Assembly (NCBI GenBank): GCA_016706685.1
Contig: JADJJE010000033.1
Coordinates: 1 to 61,991 of the forward strand
Length of the DNA stretch: 61,991 nucleotides
Source: Sandaracinaceae bacterium
Lineage (GTDB): Bacteria > Myxococcota_A > Polyangia > Polyangiales > Houyiibacteriaceae
Direction of reading: 5' to 3'
The notes beneath the pieces were generated by a model. It saw only the letters and a program-made list of their open reading frames with translations. It was not told the DNA's origin and did no database searches. The translations under genes and the position numbers were made by a program. Of the stretch, positions 34,755-42,865 are shown one piece after another (the stretch's first letter is position 1; each line of letters begins with the position of its first letter).

Positions 34755-35962
34755 CGGGCACCTCCTTGCGCCACGGCGGGCGTCTCCAGCATGCGGCTGA
34801 GCGTGTACTCGAGCCCGAGGTCCGTGTCTTCGTTACACACCTTGCGGCCGTCCACGAACAGCTGCGGGGTGAGCACCGGGATCTGGTTGCTCACCGCCCA
34901 GCGCAGGCCGCGGTTGAGGCGCTGGCCGATGCGGGCGGAGCCCACGCAGCCGCGCGTGTCGGGGAACTGCTCGGTCACCATGCGCGCCGCGCTGCCCTCG
35001 GTGGCGCGCTCGGCGGCCGTGATGGCTGGCTGGTTCTCGAAGGCCCAGTCCAAGATGGCGTTGGCCTGGCTCGGCTCGCACAGCATGGCCTCGGAGACGG
35101 CGCAGGCGCCCGGGTGCAGCGAGCTGCTCACCATCCAGTTGCACGCGTTGTCGAGCGGGAAGAGCAGCGCCTTGCGGCTGAGCTGCGCGTCGAGCCCGCT
35201 GGCCTCGAGCCGGCCCTCGAGGCCGCGACAGGAGGGGCAGAGCGGATCCAGCACCTCGATGGTGGGGCGCCCGGTGGCCGAGCCGCCCAGCGAGACCAGT
35301 AGGTCGTTGGGGATCTGCGGGTTGCGCAGCTCGCCGCAGCCGCCCGCGAACTCCGAGTAGTCCGGCATGGAGGCCACGTAGCCCGCGATGGGCAGCGCGA
35401 TGAACAGCAGGCCCACCGGGATGGCCAGCATCTCGCGGCGGAAGCTCGGGTCGGCGTCGGGTGCGACGGGCTGCTTGTGTGCCGCCCAGACCAGGCCGAT
35501 GGCCGTCAGGAAGCCGAGCGTGCTCGACGTGTAGATGCCGATGCAGAGCTTGCAGGCCGCGTCCAGCTCCACCAGCGCCAGGTAGCCCATGACGCAGCTG
35601 GTGATGAGCGGCACGGTCCACGCCAGCAGCGTGAAGTACGCGGCGTTGCGCTCGGTGTGGCGCTTGCTGGCCAGCAGGTACGAGCCCCAGAAGCCGAGGA
35701 ACGCGAAGAGCGCCATGCCGGGCAGGGACACCGGGATGCCGCCCCAGACCTTCGTGCGCAGCACTGACGAGTAGCGGCTCATCAGCGTGACTTGGCAGCC
35801 TTCGCTGTCGGAGGCGGCGGCTTGCACACCGGGCAGGAACGAGCAGTGGATGTTGTGGACCTGGCGGTCCAGATGGTTCGCGAAGTCGAGCGTCGCGTAG
35901 CTGGCGAAGAACATGCCGAGCAGGGCAAAGGCGACGGTGGCCGCGGTGAGGTTGCGTGTCAT
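34751..35962 (-). CDS. Vitamin K epoxide reductase-DsbA-like fusion
   Basis: A 403-residue membrane protein. The N-terminal half is a VKOR four-helix domain with a conserved loop Cys (SEGCQVTLMSRYSSV) and the active CKLC in ELDAACKLCIGIYT. The C-terminal half is an extracytoplasmic thioredoxin-like domain with CPSC in LDPLCPSCRGLEGRL and a cis-Pro in IPVLTPQLFVDG. VKOR fused to a DsbA-like domain re-oxidises the disulfide donor through quinone, replacing DsbB/DsbA. First gene of the three-gene thiol operon. Confidence 0.9.
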   Translation of the reverse strand: MTRNLTAATVAFALLGMFFASYATLDFANHLDRQVHNIHCSFLPGVQAAASDSEGCQVTLMSRYSSVLRTKVWGGIPVSLPGMALFAFLGFWGSYLLASKRHTERNAAYFTLLAWTVPLITSCVMGYLALVELDAACKLCIGIYTSSTLGFLTAIGLVWAAHKQPVAPDADPSFRREMLAIPVGLLFIALPIAGYVASMPDYSEFAGGCGELRNPQIPNDLLVSLGGSATGRPTIEVLDPLCPSCRGLEGRLEASGLDAQLSRKALLFPLDNACNWMVSSSLHPGACAVSEAMLCEPSQANAILDWAFENQPAITAAERATEGSAARMVTEQFPDTRGCVGSARIGQRLNRGLRWAVSNQIPVLTPQLFVDGRKVCNEDTDLGLEYTLSRMLETPAVAQGGAR

Positions 35963-36124
35963 GGGGCTCCTGTGGGTCGGTGGGGAGACCCTGGCCGATC
36001 GGGCCGGAGTGTTGGCCCACTCCAGCGAAGGTCAAGGCCGTTCGCACTTTCGAGGCCTGCCGAACCCCCATCTGCCCAGCCCGGGGGGCTTGGTTGACAG
36101 CCCTTCCGATGGGGCCCCATCCTC

Positions 36125-37084
36125 ATGGGGCATGAACGCACTCCACCGCGCTCGTTGCGCGTCCGCGTGAGCCAGGCTCTCGAACGCGCGCTCGTCTCGC
36201 TGCTGGGTCTCTCGGTGGGCGACGCCTTTGGCGAGCGCTTCTTCATGCCGCACGGGGCGCTCCACACGGCCATCGACGAGCGGGCCGTTCCGGCCTCCCC
36301 GTGGCGCTACACCGATGACACGCAGATGGCGCTGTCCCTGGTGGAGGTGCTGCGCGAGCACGGCACCATCGACCAGGACGCGCTCGCCAAGAGCTTCGTC
36401 CAGCGCTTCGATCCCATGCGCGGCTACGGCCCCGGCGCGCAGCGCCTGCTGGAGCGCCTCAAGGTGGGCGAGCGCTGGCGCGACGTGAGCCGGGCCCTCT
36501 TTCGTGGCGTAGGGTCGTTCGGCAACGGGGCTGCCATGCGGGTGGCGCCACTGGGAGCGTTCTTTTGTGATGACGCTGCGCGTTGCCGTGCGGAGGCCGA
36601 GCGCAGCGCGGAGATCACCCACGCACACCCCGAGGGCATCGCCGGGACCGTGGCCATCGCCGCGGCGGCCAGCTTTGCGTGTCAGACGCGCGAGCAGCCC
36701 TTCGACCCGGCGGCCTTCATGGCCCACGTGCTGAGCGTGACCCCGGGCACCTACGTGCGCGAGGGCATCGAGGAGGCGCGCCAGACGCTGGGCGAGCGCA
36801 GCGTGGCGTTGGCCGCGCAGCGCCTGGGCAACGGCTCGGGCATCACCGCGGGTGACACCGTGCCGCTCTGCTGCTGGCTGGTCTGCCGTCACCCCGACGA
36901 CTACGAGGAGGCGCTGTGGGAGACGGTGAGCGCGCTCGGCGACCGCGACACCACGTGCGCCATCGTGGGTGGCATCGTCGCGTGCCGCGTGGGCATCGAG
37001 GGCATCCCCGCGTCCATGCGCGCCGCGCGCGAGCCGCTGCCGCCTGGCTTCGAGGCCCCGGTCGCGGAGTCGGCGAAAGCGTAG
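36125..37084 (+). CDS. ADP-ribosylglycohydrolase (DraG/ARH family)
   Basis: A 319-residue enzyme expected to remove ADP-ribose from modified proteins or small molecules using two magnesium ions. Motifs in order: LLGLSVGDAFGERF at the N-terminus, WRYTDDTQMA with metal-binding TDDT, SFGNGAAMRVAPLG, THAHPEGIAGTVAIA, and GDRDTTCAIVGGI, the C-terminal metal-binding Asp pair. Length is normal. It is divergent from the VKOR gene and followed after 33 bp by the glutamate-synthase-domain gene. Confidence 0.9.
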   Translation: MGHERTPPRSLRVRVSQALERALVSLLGLSVGDAFGERFFMPHGALHTAIDERAVPASPWRYTDDTQMALSLVEVLREHGTIDQDALAKSFVQRFDPMRGYGPGAQRLLERLKVGERWRDVSRALFRGVGSFGNGAAMRVAPLGAFFCDDAARCRAEAERSAEITHAHPEGIAGTVAIAAAASFACQTREQPFDPAAFMAHVLSVTPGTYVREGIEEARQTLGERSVALAAQRLGNGSGITAGDTVPLCCWLVCRHPDDYEEALWETVSALGDRDTTCAIVGGIVACRVGIEGIPASMRAAREPLPPGFEAPVAESAKA

Positions 37085-37117
37085 ACAGGCCGGCGAGCGA
37101 CGGATAACCTCGGCTGC

Positions 37118-38644
37118 ATGTGGGCTCTCTGGTTCTTGGTCCCGATCGGCCTGCTGTCCTTGGTGGCGATCTACGATCGGCGTCAGCGCAGCAACACCAT
37201 CATCGCGAACTTCCCCATCGTCGGGCGCTTTCGCTACTGGTTCGAGGCCCTTGGCGGCCCGCTGCGCCAGTACATCGTCACCGGCAACGACGAGGAGCGC
37301 CCGTTCACTCGCGACCAGCGCCGCTGGGTATATGCGTCCGCGAAGGTGGAGAACAACTACTTCGGCTTCGGCACGGACAACGAGCTCGAGCAGACCTCGG
37401 GGTACCTGATCATCCGGCAGTCCACGTTCCCCATCACCTCGCCGGTGAAGGGCCAGCCCGGCTACGACCCGAAGTACCGCGTGCCCTGCGCCAAGATCCT
37501 GGGCGGCTACCGCAACCGCAAGCACGCCTTCCGGCCGCCGTCCATCGTGAACACCTCGGCCATGAGCTATGGCTCGCTTAGCGGCGCGGCCATCGAGTCC
37601 ATCAACCGGGGCGTGGCCATCGCGGGGGCCTGGCAGAACACGGGCGAGGGCGGCATCTCGCCCTATCACCGCAAGGGCGGCGACCTGCTCTGGCAGCTGG
37701 GCACGGGCTACTACGGCTGCCGCGACGAGAAGGGCAACTTCTCCATGGAGCGCTTCCTCGAGAACGTGGCCAGCGCGCCGGTGAAGGGCATCGAGATCAA
37801 GCTCAGCCAGGGCGCCAAGCCCGGCCTGGGCGGCGTGCTGCCCGCCGCCAAGATCACCCCCGAGATCTCGGCCATTCGCCACGTGCCCATGGGCAAGGAC
37901 TGCATCAGCCCCGCGTCGCATGGCGCGTTCTCCGATGTGTCCTCCATGCTCGACTTCATCGAGCGGCTGGCCGACGCGAGCGGCCTGCCGGTGGGCATCA
38001 AGTCCGCCGTGGGGCAGATGGGCTTCTGGCACGAGCTGGCCAAGCAGATGGAGACCACGGGTCGCGCGCCGGACTTCATCAGCATCGACGGCGGCGAGGG
38101 CGGCACGGGGGCGGCGCCGCTGGTCTTCAGCGACCACGTGTCGCTGCCGTTCAAGCTGGGCTTCACCAGCGTGTACCGCGCCATGGCGGAGCGCGGCATG
38201 CACGAGAAGGTGGTCTTCATCGGCACCGGCAGGCTGGGGTTCCCGCAGCAGGTGCTGTTCTCCATGGCCCTCGGCTGCGACCTGGTCAGCGTGGCGCGCG
38301 AGGCCATGCTGGCCATCGGCTGCATCCAGGCCCAGGAGTGCCACACCGGCCACTGCCCCACGGGTGTCGCCACGCAGAAGCCCTGGCTGGTGAAGGGGCT
38401 CGACCCCACGCTCAAGTCGGCGCGCCTTGCGAACTACATCATGACGCTGCGCAAAGAGACGCTGGCGCTGGCCCATGCGTGCGGCGAGGCGCACCCCGGC
38501 GTGGTGCCCCTCGATCACTTCGACATCGTGGATGGGTTTGCCACGCGCCCCGCGCGCGAAGTCTTCGGCTACGACCCCCGCTGGGGCCTGCCCGAGGACC
38601 AGGAGCGCGAGGCCATTCGCGAGGTCATGCGCTCGCTCGCCTGA
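37118..38644 (+). CDS. Membrane-anchored FMN-binding glutamate synthase-domain protein
   Basis: A 508-residue protein made of one N-terminal TM helix (WALWFLVPIGLLSLVAIYD) and the GltS synthase TIM barrel. Visible motifs are NTSAMSYGSLSGAAIESIN, GIEIKLSQGAKPGLGG, DFISIDGGEGGTGAAP and the Fe-S cluster Cys set CIQAQECHTGHCPTGVATQ. The glutaminase domain of GltB is absent, so ammonia or a separate amidotransferase would be needed, or the reaction differs. This stand-alone type is widespread and poorly understood. Confidence 0.88.
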   Translation: MWALWFLVPIGLLSLVAIYDRRQRSNTIIANFPIVGRFRYWFEALGGPLRQYIVTGNDEERPFTRDQRRWVYASAKVENNYFGFGTDNELEQTSGYLIIRQSTFPITSPVKGQPGYDPKYRVPCAKILGGYRNRKHAFRPPSIVNTSAMSYGSLSGAAIESINRGVAIAGAWQNTGEGGISPYHRKGGDLLWQLGTGYYGCRDEKGNFSMERFLENVASAPVKGIEIKLSQGAKPGLGGVLPAAKITPEISAIRHVPMGKDCISPASHGAFSDVSSMLDFIERLADASGLPVGIKSAVGQMGFWHELAKQMETTGRAPDFISIDGGEGGTGAAPLVFSDHVSLPFKLGFTSVYRAMAERGMHEKVVFIGTGRLGFPQQVLFSMALGCDLVSVAREAMLAIGCIQAQECHTGHCPTGVATQKPWLVKGLDPTLKSARLANYIMTLRKETLALAHACGEAHPGVVPLDHFDIVDGFATRPAREVFGYDPRWGLPEDQEREAIREVMRSLA

Positions 38645-38727
38645 GCGTGCGGTCCTGCGGCGCCGGGGCGCCTGCCGCCGGGCTGTGAGCACGTGTCGGG
38701 AAAGGTGCTATCGTCCCGCCGCTTCGC

Positions 38728-39204
38728 ATGCTCCGAACCGTCGTCGCCGTGGCCGTCTTCAGCGTCATGTGGGTGCTGCTCTCGTGGCACTTCGAGCCGC
38801 TCGTCATCGTGTGCGGCGTGCTGTCGGTGGCAGGGACCGTGGCCATCACCCGCTACCTCGGGTTCATGGACGAAGAGGGTGCGCCCTACGAGTTCACCCT
38901 CCGGGTGCTGGCCTACATGCCCTGGCTGCTGCGTGAGATCGTGGTGGCCAACTTTCAGGTGGCGCGCATCATCCTCTCGCCCCGGCTGCGCATCGAGCCG
39001 CAACTGCTGCGGGTGCGGGCCAGCCAGCGCACGTCGGTGGGTCTGGCCATCCACGCCAACACCATCACCATCACGCCGGGCACCATCTCTCTCGACGTGC
39101 GGGACGGCACCATCCTGGTGCACGCCCTCACCGAGGCGGGCGCGTCGCAAGACGGCAGCGGCGACATCGACCGCAAGATCTCTTGGGTGGAGGGGCGCGC
39201 GTGA
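38728..39204 (+). CDS. mrpE: Mrp/Mnh antiporter subunit E
   Basis: A 158-residue membrane protein with two or three N-terminal helices and the conserved soluble part MLREIVVANFQVARIIL-like (here LLREIVVANFQVARIIL), then NTITITPGTISLDVRDGTI and LVHAL. This matches MrpE/MbhA. First gene of a nine-gene operon in which every junction overlaps or abuts. The operon's product should exchange cations for protons across the inner membrane. Confidence 0.92.
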   Translation: MLRTVVAVAVFSVMWVLLSWHFEPLVIVCGVLSVAGTVAITRYLGFMDEEGAPYEFTLRVLAYMPWLLREIVVANFQVARIILSPRLRIEPQLLRVRASQRTSVGLAIHANTITITPGTISLDVRDGTILVHALTEAGASQDGSGDIDRKISWVEGRA

Positions 39205-39473
39205 CGTCGGTCATGGCCTTCGCGGCCGCTGCCATCCTGTTCACCATGGTGCTCGCGCTGTTTCGCGCGGCGCGCGGGCCTACCACCTACGACCGCATCC
39301 TGGCGCTCAACCTGTTCGGCACGCAGACGGTGCTGCTCATCGCGGTCACGGGCTTCCTCTTCGGGCGCCCCGAGTGGCTGGACCTCGCCATGGTCTACGG
39401 CCTCTGCAACTTCGTGGGCGTCCTCGCGGTGCTGCGCTTCTCGAAGTACGGCTCGTTCATGGAGGACCCGTGA
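39201..39473 (+). CDS. mrpF: Mrp/Mnh antiporter subunit F
   Basis: A 90-residue, three-helix protein. The GTG at 39201 overlaps the stop of subunit E (GTGA) and is taken as the start. The family pattern is RAARGPTTYDRILALNLFGT, then a helix LLIAVTGFLFG and MVYGLCNFVGVLAVLRF. It matches MrpF/MbhB. Confidence 0.9.
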   Translation: MTSVMAFAAAAILFTMVLALFRAARGPTTYDRILALNLFGTQTVLLIAVTGFLFGRPEWLDLAMVYGLCNFVGVLAVLRFSKYGSFMEDP

Positions 39474-39835
39474 TGACGGACATCCTCCACGGCATCGGGG
39501 CCTTCTTCGTGGTGGTGGGCGCCGTCTTCTGCGTGATCGGCGGCATCGGCGTGGTGCGCCTGCCCGACTTCTACACGCGCTGCCACGGCTCCGGCCTGAC
39601 TGACAGCGCGGGCGCCGGGGCGCTGCTCTTCGGGCTCATGTTCTTCGCGGACCCGCTGGTGGCCGTGAAGCTCTTCGTGCTGGTGGCGTTCCTGTGGATC
39701 TCGAGCGCGGTCTCCACGCACTCGCTGGCCAAGGCCGCGTTCTCGAAGGGCGTGCGCATCGAGAACGTGCCCGAGCGGGACTGGACCGTGCCGCCGCCCG
39801 CGCCCGAGGAGCCACCGCCCGAGGAGCCCCGCTGA
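39473..39835 (+). CDS. mrpG: Mrp/Mnh antiporter subunit G
   Basis: A 120-residue, three-helix protein with the MrpG signature VVRLPDFYTRCHGSGLTDSA followed by ALLFGLMFF and FLWISSAVSTHSLAKAA. The C-terminal 30 residues are Pro/Glu-rich and extra to the family core. Start and stop overlap both neighbours by 1-4 bp. Confidence 0.92.
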   Translation: MTDILHGIGAFFVVVGAVFCVIGGIGVVRLPDFYTRCHGSGLTDSAGAGALLFGLMFFADPLVAVKLFVLVAFLWISSAVSTHSLAKAAFSKGVRIENVPERDWTVPPPAPEEPPPEEPR

Positions 39836-40965
39836 TGGAGACGGCCATCACCATGGTGCTCTTCGGCCTGCTGTTCACCACGGCCCTGCTCGTGGGGCGG
39901 CAGCGCAACCTGTTTGCGGCCACCATGCTCACGGGCATCTTCAGCCTGGTCAGCGCGGGCCTCTTCACGGTGATGGAGGCCGTGGACGTGGCCTTCACCG
40001 AGGCCGCCGTCGGCGCGGGCGTGTCCACCGTGCTCATGCTGGCCACGCTCTCGCTCACCGAGGACACCGAGCGCCGCGAGTCGAAGGTGTCGTGGCCGGC
40101 GCTCATCGTGGTGCTGCTCACGGGCGGGGCGCTCATCTACGGCACGCTCGACATGCCGGCCTTCGGCGACGCCAACGCCGCCGTCCATCAGCCGCTGTCG
40201 CGCTACTACATCGACCGCGCGTGGGACGAGATCGGGCTGCCCAACATGGTCACCTCCATCTTGGCGAGCTACCGCGGCGCGGACACCTTCGGCGAGCTCG
40301 GGGTGGTCTTCGTGGCCGGCATCAGCGTCATCCTGCTGCTGGGCCACACGCGCGCCGCGGCCGCCGTGGCGCAGGCCGAGCGTGACGAGCGCCCCTCGGT
40401 GCTGAGCGCCGAGCGCCACGCCCAGGTGCGCGAGATGCCGGTGGTGCGCACGGTCGCCAAGGTCATGCTGCCCTACATCGTGCTCTTCGCGTTCTACGTG
40501 CAGGCGCACGGCGACTTCGGGCCGGGCGGGGGCTTCCAGGCGGGCGTCATCCTGGCCACGGCCTTCATCCTGTTCGGGCTGGTGTTCGGGCCCAAGGAGC
40601 TCACGCGCCTGGTTCCGCCGCAGCGCCTCGAGCGCATCATCCCGGTGGGGCCCATGATCTACGGCGGCGTGGGCGTGGTGGCCATGCTCATGGGGGGCGA
40701 GTTCCTGGCCTATGGCGCCTTCACCCCCGAGCACCCCTCGCACGGGCACCACTACGGCATCTTCATGGTGGAGCTGGGGGTGGGCATCACGGTGAGCGCG
40801 GTCATGATCACCATCTACACCACGTTCGCCACGCGGCCGCGCACCACCACGCCCTGCGCGGTGCTCGAGCCCGGTGAGCAGCCGGTGCCCGTGGGTCTCG
40901 CCCCCGAAGACGTGCCCGAGCTGCCGGAAGAGCGCGCGCTCCCGGCCCAGGAGGGCACGTCATGA
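39835..40965 (+). CDS. mrpB: Fusion of MrpA C-terminal module (MbhD/E-like) with MrpB
   Basis: A 376-residue membrane protein combining parts that are separate in archaeal Mbh complexes. The first section has the DUF4040/MbhD motif VDVAFTEAAVGAGVSTVLML. The second is an MbhE-like segment with YRGADTFGELGVVFVAGISV. The third is MrpB (MbhF) with YVQAHGDFGPGGGFQAGVIL and IGPMIYGG-like GPMIYGGVGVVAML. In Bacillus MrpA the first two modules form the C-terminal end of the large subunit A; here no such MrpA exists. A soluble Pro/Glu-rich tail follows. Confidence 0.85.
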   Translation: METAITMVLFGLLFTTALLVGRQRNLFAATMLTGIFSLVSAGLFTVMEAVDVAFTEAAVGAGVSTVLMLATLSLTEDTERRESKVSWPALIVVLLTGGALIYGTLDMPAFGDANAAVHQPLSRYYIDRAWDEIGLPNMVTSILASYRGADTFGELGVVFVAGISVILLLGHTRAAAAVAQAERDERPSVLSAERHAQVREMPVVRTVAKVMLPYIVLFAFYVQAHGDFGPGGGFQAGVILATAFILFGLVFGPKELTRLVPPQRLERIIPVGPMIYGGVGVVAMLMGGEFLAYGAFTPEHPSHGHHYGIFMVELGVGITVSAVMITIYTTFATRPRTTTPCAVLEPGEQPVPVGLAPEDVPELPEERALPAQEGTS

Positions 40966-41393
40966 GCCTGCTCCCCGTGTGGCACTACGTGGTGGTCGTC
41001 GCGCTCATGATGCTGGGCCTCTACATCGTCATCGCGAAGCCCAACTACGTGAAGAAGCTCATGGGCCTGAGCCTGTTCCAGGTGTCGGTCATCATGCTCT
41101 ACGTGTCCATGGGCCGCATCACCGGCGGGACGGCGCCCATCTACATCCTCGACGACGGCGTGCCCCGGCCCTTCGTGCTCTACACCAACCCGGTGCCGCA
41201 CGTGCTCATGCTCACCGCCATCGTGGTGGGCGTGGCCACCATGGCGGTGGGCCTCTCCCTGGTGGTGCGCATCCGCGAGGCCTACGGGTCCACCGAAGAA
41301 GACGTGGTGGCCGAGCTCGACCGCCGCGAGGTGGAAGAGGCGCGAGCGCGCGAGACGGCCGTGCCCCCCGAGGCGGAGCGCGCTGCCCCGTGA
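40962..41393 (+). CDS. mrpC: Mrp/Mnh antiporter subunit C (NuoK-like)
   Basis: A 143-residue, three-helix NuoK-type subunit with KPNYVKKLMGLSLFQVSVI, then VPHVLMLTAIVVGVATMAVG including the conserved region that carries ion-path residues in NuoK/MrpC. The soluble C-terminal tail is rich in Glu and Arg. ATG overlaps the preceding stop. Confidence 0.9.
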   Translation: MSLLPVWHYVVVVALMMLGLYIVIAKPNYVKKLMGLSLFQVSVIMLYVSMGRITGGTAPIYILDDGVPRPFVLYTNPVPHVLMLTAIVVGVATMAVGLSLVVRIREAYGSTEEDVVAELDRREVEEARARETAVPPEAERAAP

Positions 41394-42865
41394 TGGCGCA
41401 CCTCCCCATCTTGATGGTGCTGGTGCCGTTGCTCTCGGCGCCCATCGTGGTCTTCATCAAGCACCCGCTGGCCAGCCGCGTCATCGCCACGGCGGCCTGC
41501 ATCGTCAGCGCCCTCTGCGCGTGGACGCTGGCGCTCACCCTCGACTCGGCGGTCAGCTACCCGCTCGGCGGCTGGCGACCGGCCATCGGCATCGAGCTGC
41601 GCATCGACTACGCGGGCGCCTACGTGGCCGTCATCGTGAGCACCCTCGCCACCGTGGCCATCAGCCTCGGCACGCGTGGCACGCGCGAGGAGCTAGAGGG
41701 CCGCGAGGTCTTCTTCTACGCCCTGTTCCTCATGTGCGTGGCCGGCCTCATGGGCATGGTGGTCACGGGCGACGCGTTCAACGTGTTCGTCTTCCTCGAG
41801 ATCACGTCGCTCGCCACCTACACGCTGGTGGCCCTGGGTCGTAAGCGGCGCGCTCTCACGGCGGCGCTCAACTACCTGTTCCTCGGCACGCTGGGCGGCA
41901 CCTTCGTGCTCATCGGCATCGGGCTCATGTACCAGATGACCGGCACGCTGAACGCAGCCGAGGTGGCCGCGCGCATCCGCGACGTGGGCCAGCTGCGCAC
42001 GGTGCACGTGGCGTTCGCGTTCCTCACCGTGGGCCTCTGCATCAAGCTCGCGGTCTTCCCGCTGCACCAGTGGCTGCCGGGCGCCTACTCGGAGGCCCCG
42101 CACGCCGTGTCCTCCTTCCTGGCGGGCACGGCCACCAAGGTCATGTACTTCCAGCTGGTGCGCGTGGTGGTGTCGTTCTTCGGCGTGGCCTACGTGTTCG
42201 ACACGCTGCACTTCGGCGCCCTGCTCATGCCGCTCTCCGTGCTGGCCATGTTCGCCGGATCCACGGCGGCCATCTTCCAGCCCAGCCTGCGCCGGCTGCT
42301 GGCCTACTCGTCCATCGGGCAGGTGGGCTACCTCACGCTGGCGCTCTCGCTGGGCACCGCGCAGGGGCTCGAGGCCGGGCTGCTGCACCTGGGCGCGCAC
42401 GCCGTCACCAAGACGGCGCTCTTCCTGGTGGCCGCGTCGTTCATTGCGCAGGTGGGCGACGACCGCCTCGAGAGCTTCGCCGGGCTCGGGCGCCGCTTCC
42501 CCTTGCTGTCGCTCGCGTTCGTCATCGGGGGCCTGGGCCTCATCGGTGTGCCGGGCACGGCGGGGTTCGTCAGCAAGTGGGCGCTGCTGCAGGCCGCCTT
42601 CGCCGACGGTCACCCGCTGCTGGCGTTCTTGATCCTGGTGAGCTCCATGCTGGCGGTGGTCTACGTCTTCCGCGTGGTCGAGATCCTGTACTTCCGCGCG
42701 CCGCGAGCCGACGCGCCGCCCCTGCTGCGTGAGCGCCCGGACTGGGGCGCTTGGGTGCCCGCGCTCGGCATGGTGGCGGTGAGCGTGGCGCTCGGGCTGT
42801 GGTCCGAGGTGCCGTCCGACTACGTGGCCACGGCGGCCGCGTCGCTCTTCGGAGGCGCGCCATGA
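41393..42865 (+). CDS. mrpD: Mrp/NuoN-type antiporter-like subunit D, copy 1
   Basis: A 490-residue protein with about 14 helices and the proton-translocation features of the NuoL/M/N family: VFVFLEITSLATYTLVALG with the TM5 Glu, LCIKLAVFPLHQWLPGAYSEAP with the TM7 Lys, and a later Lys in GAHAVTKTALFL. Length matches MrpD. First of three such large subunits in this operon. Confidence 0.9.
   Translation: MAHLPILMVLVPLLSAPIVVFIKHPLASRVIATAACIVSALCAWTLALTLDSAVSYPLGGWRPAIGIELRIDYAGAYVAVIVSTLATVAISLGTRGTREELEGREVFFYALFLMCVAGLMGMVVTGDAFNVFVFLEITSLATYTLVALGRKRRALTAALNYLFLGTLGGTFVLIGIGLMYQMTGTLNAAEVAARIRDVGQLRTVHVAFAFLTVGLCIKLAVFPLHQWLPGAYSEAPHAVSSFLAGTATKVMYFQLVRVVVSFFGVAYVFDTLHFGALLMPLSVLAMFAGSTAAIFQPSLRRLLAYSSIGQVGYLTLALSLGTAQGLEAGLLHLGAHAVTKTALFLVAASFIAQVGDDRLESFAGLGRRFPLLSLAFVIGGLGLIGVPGTAGFVSKWALLQAAFADGHPLLAFLILVSSMLAVVYVFRVVEILYFRAPRADAPPLLRERPDWGAWVPALGMVAVSVALGLWSEVPSDYVATAAASLFGGAP

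Noticed and set aside
36032..38692. 886-codon minus-strand open frame
   Set aside because: Opposite the ADP-ribosylglycohydrolase and glutamate-synthase genes, both of which have full motif sets.
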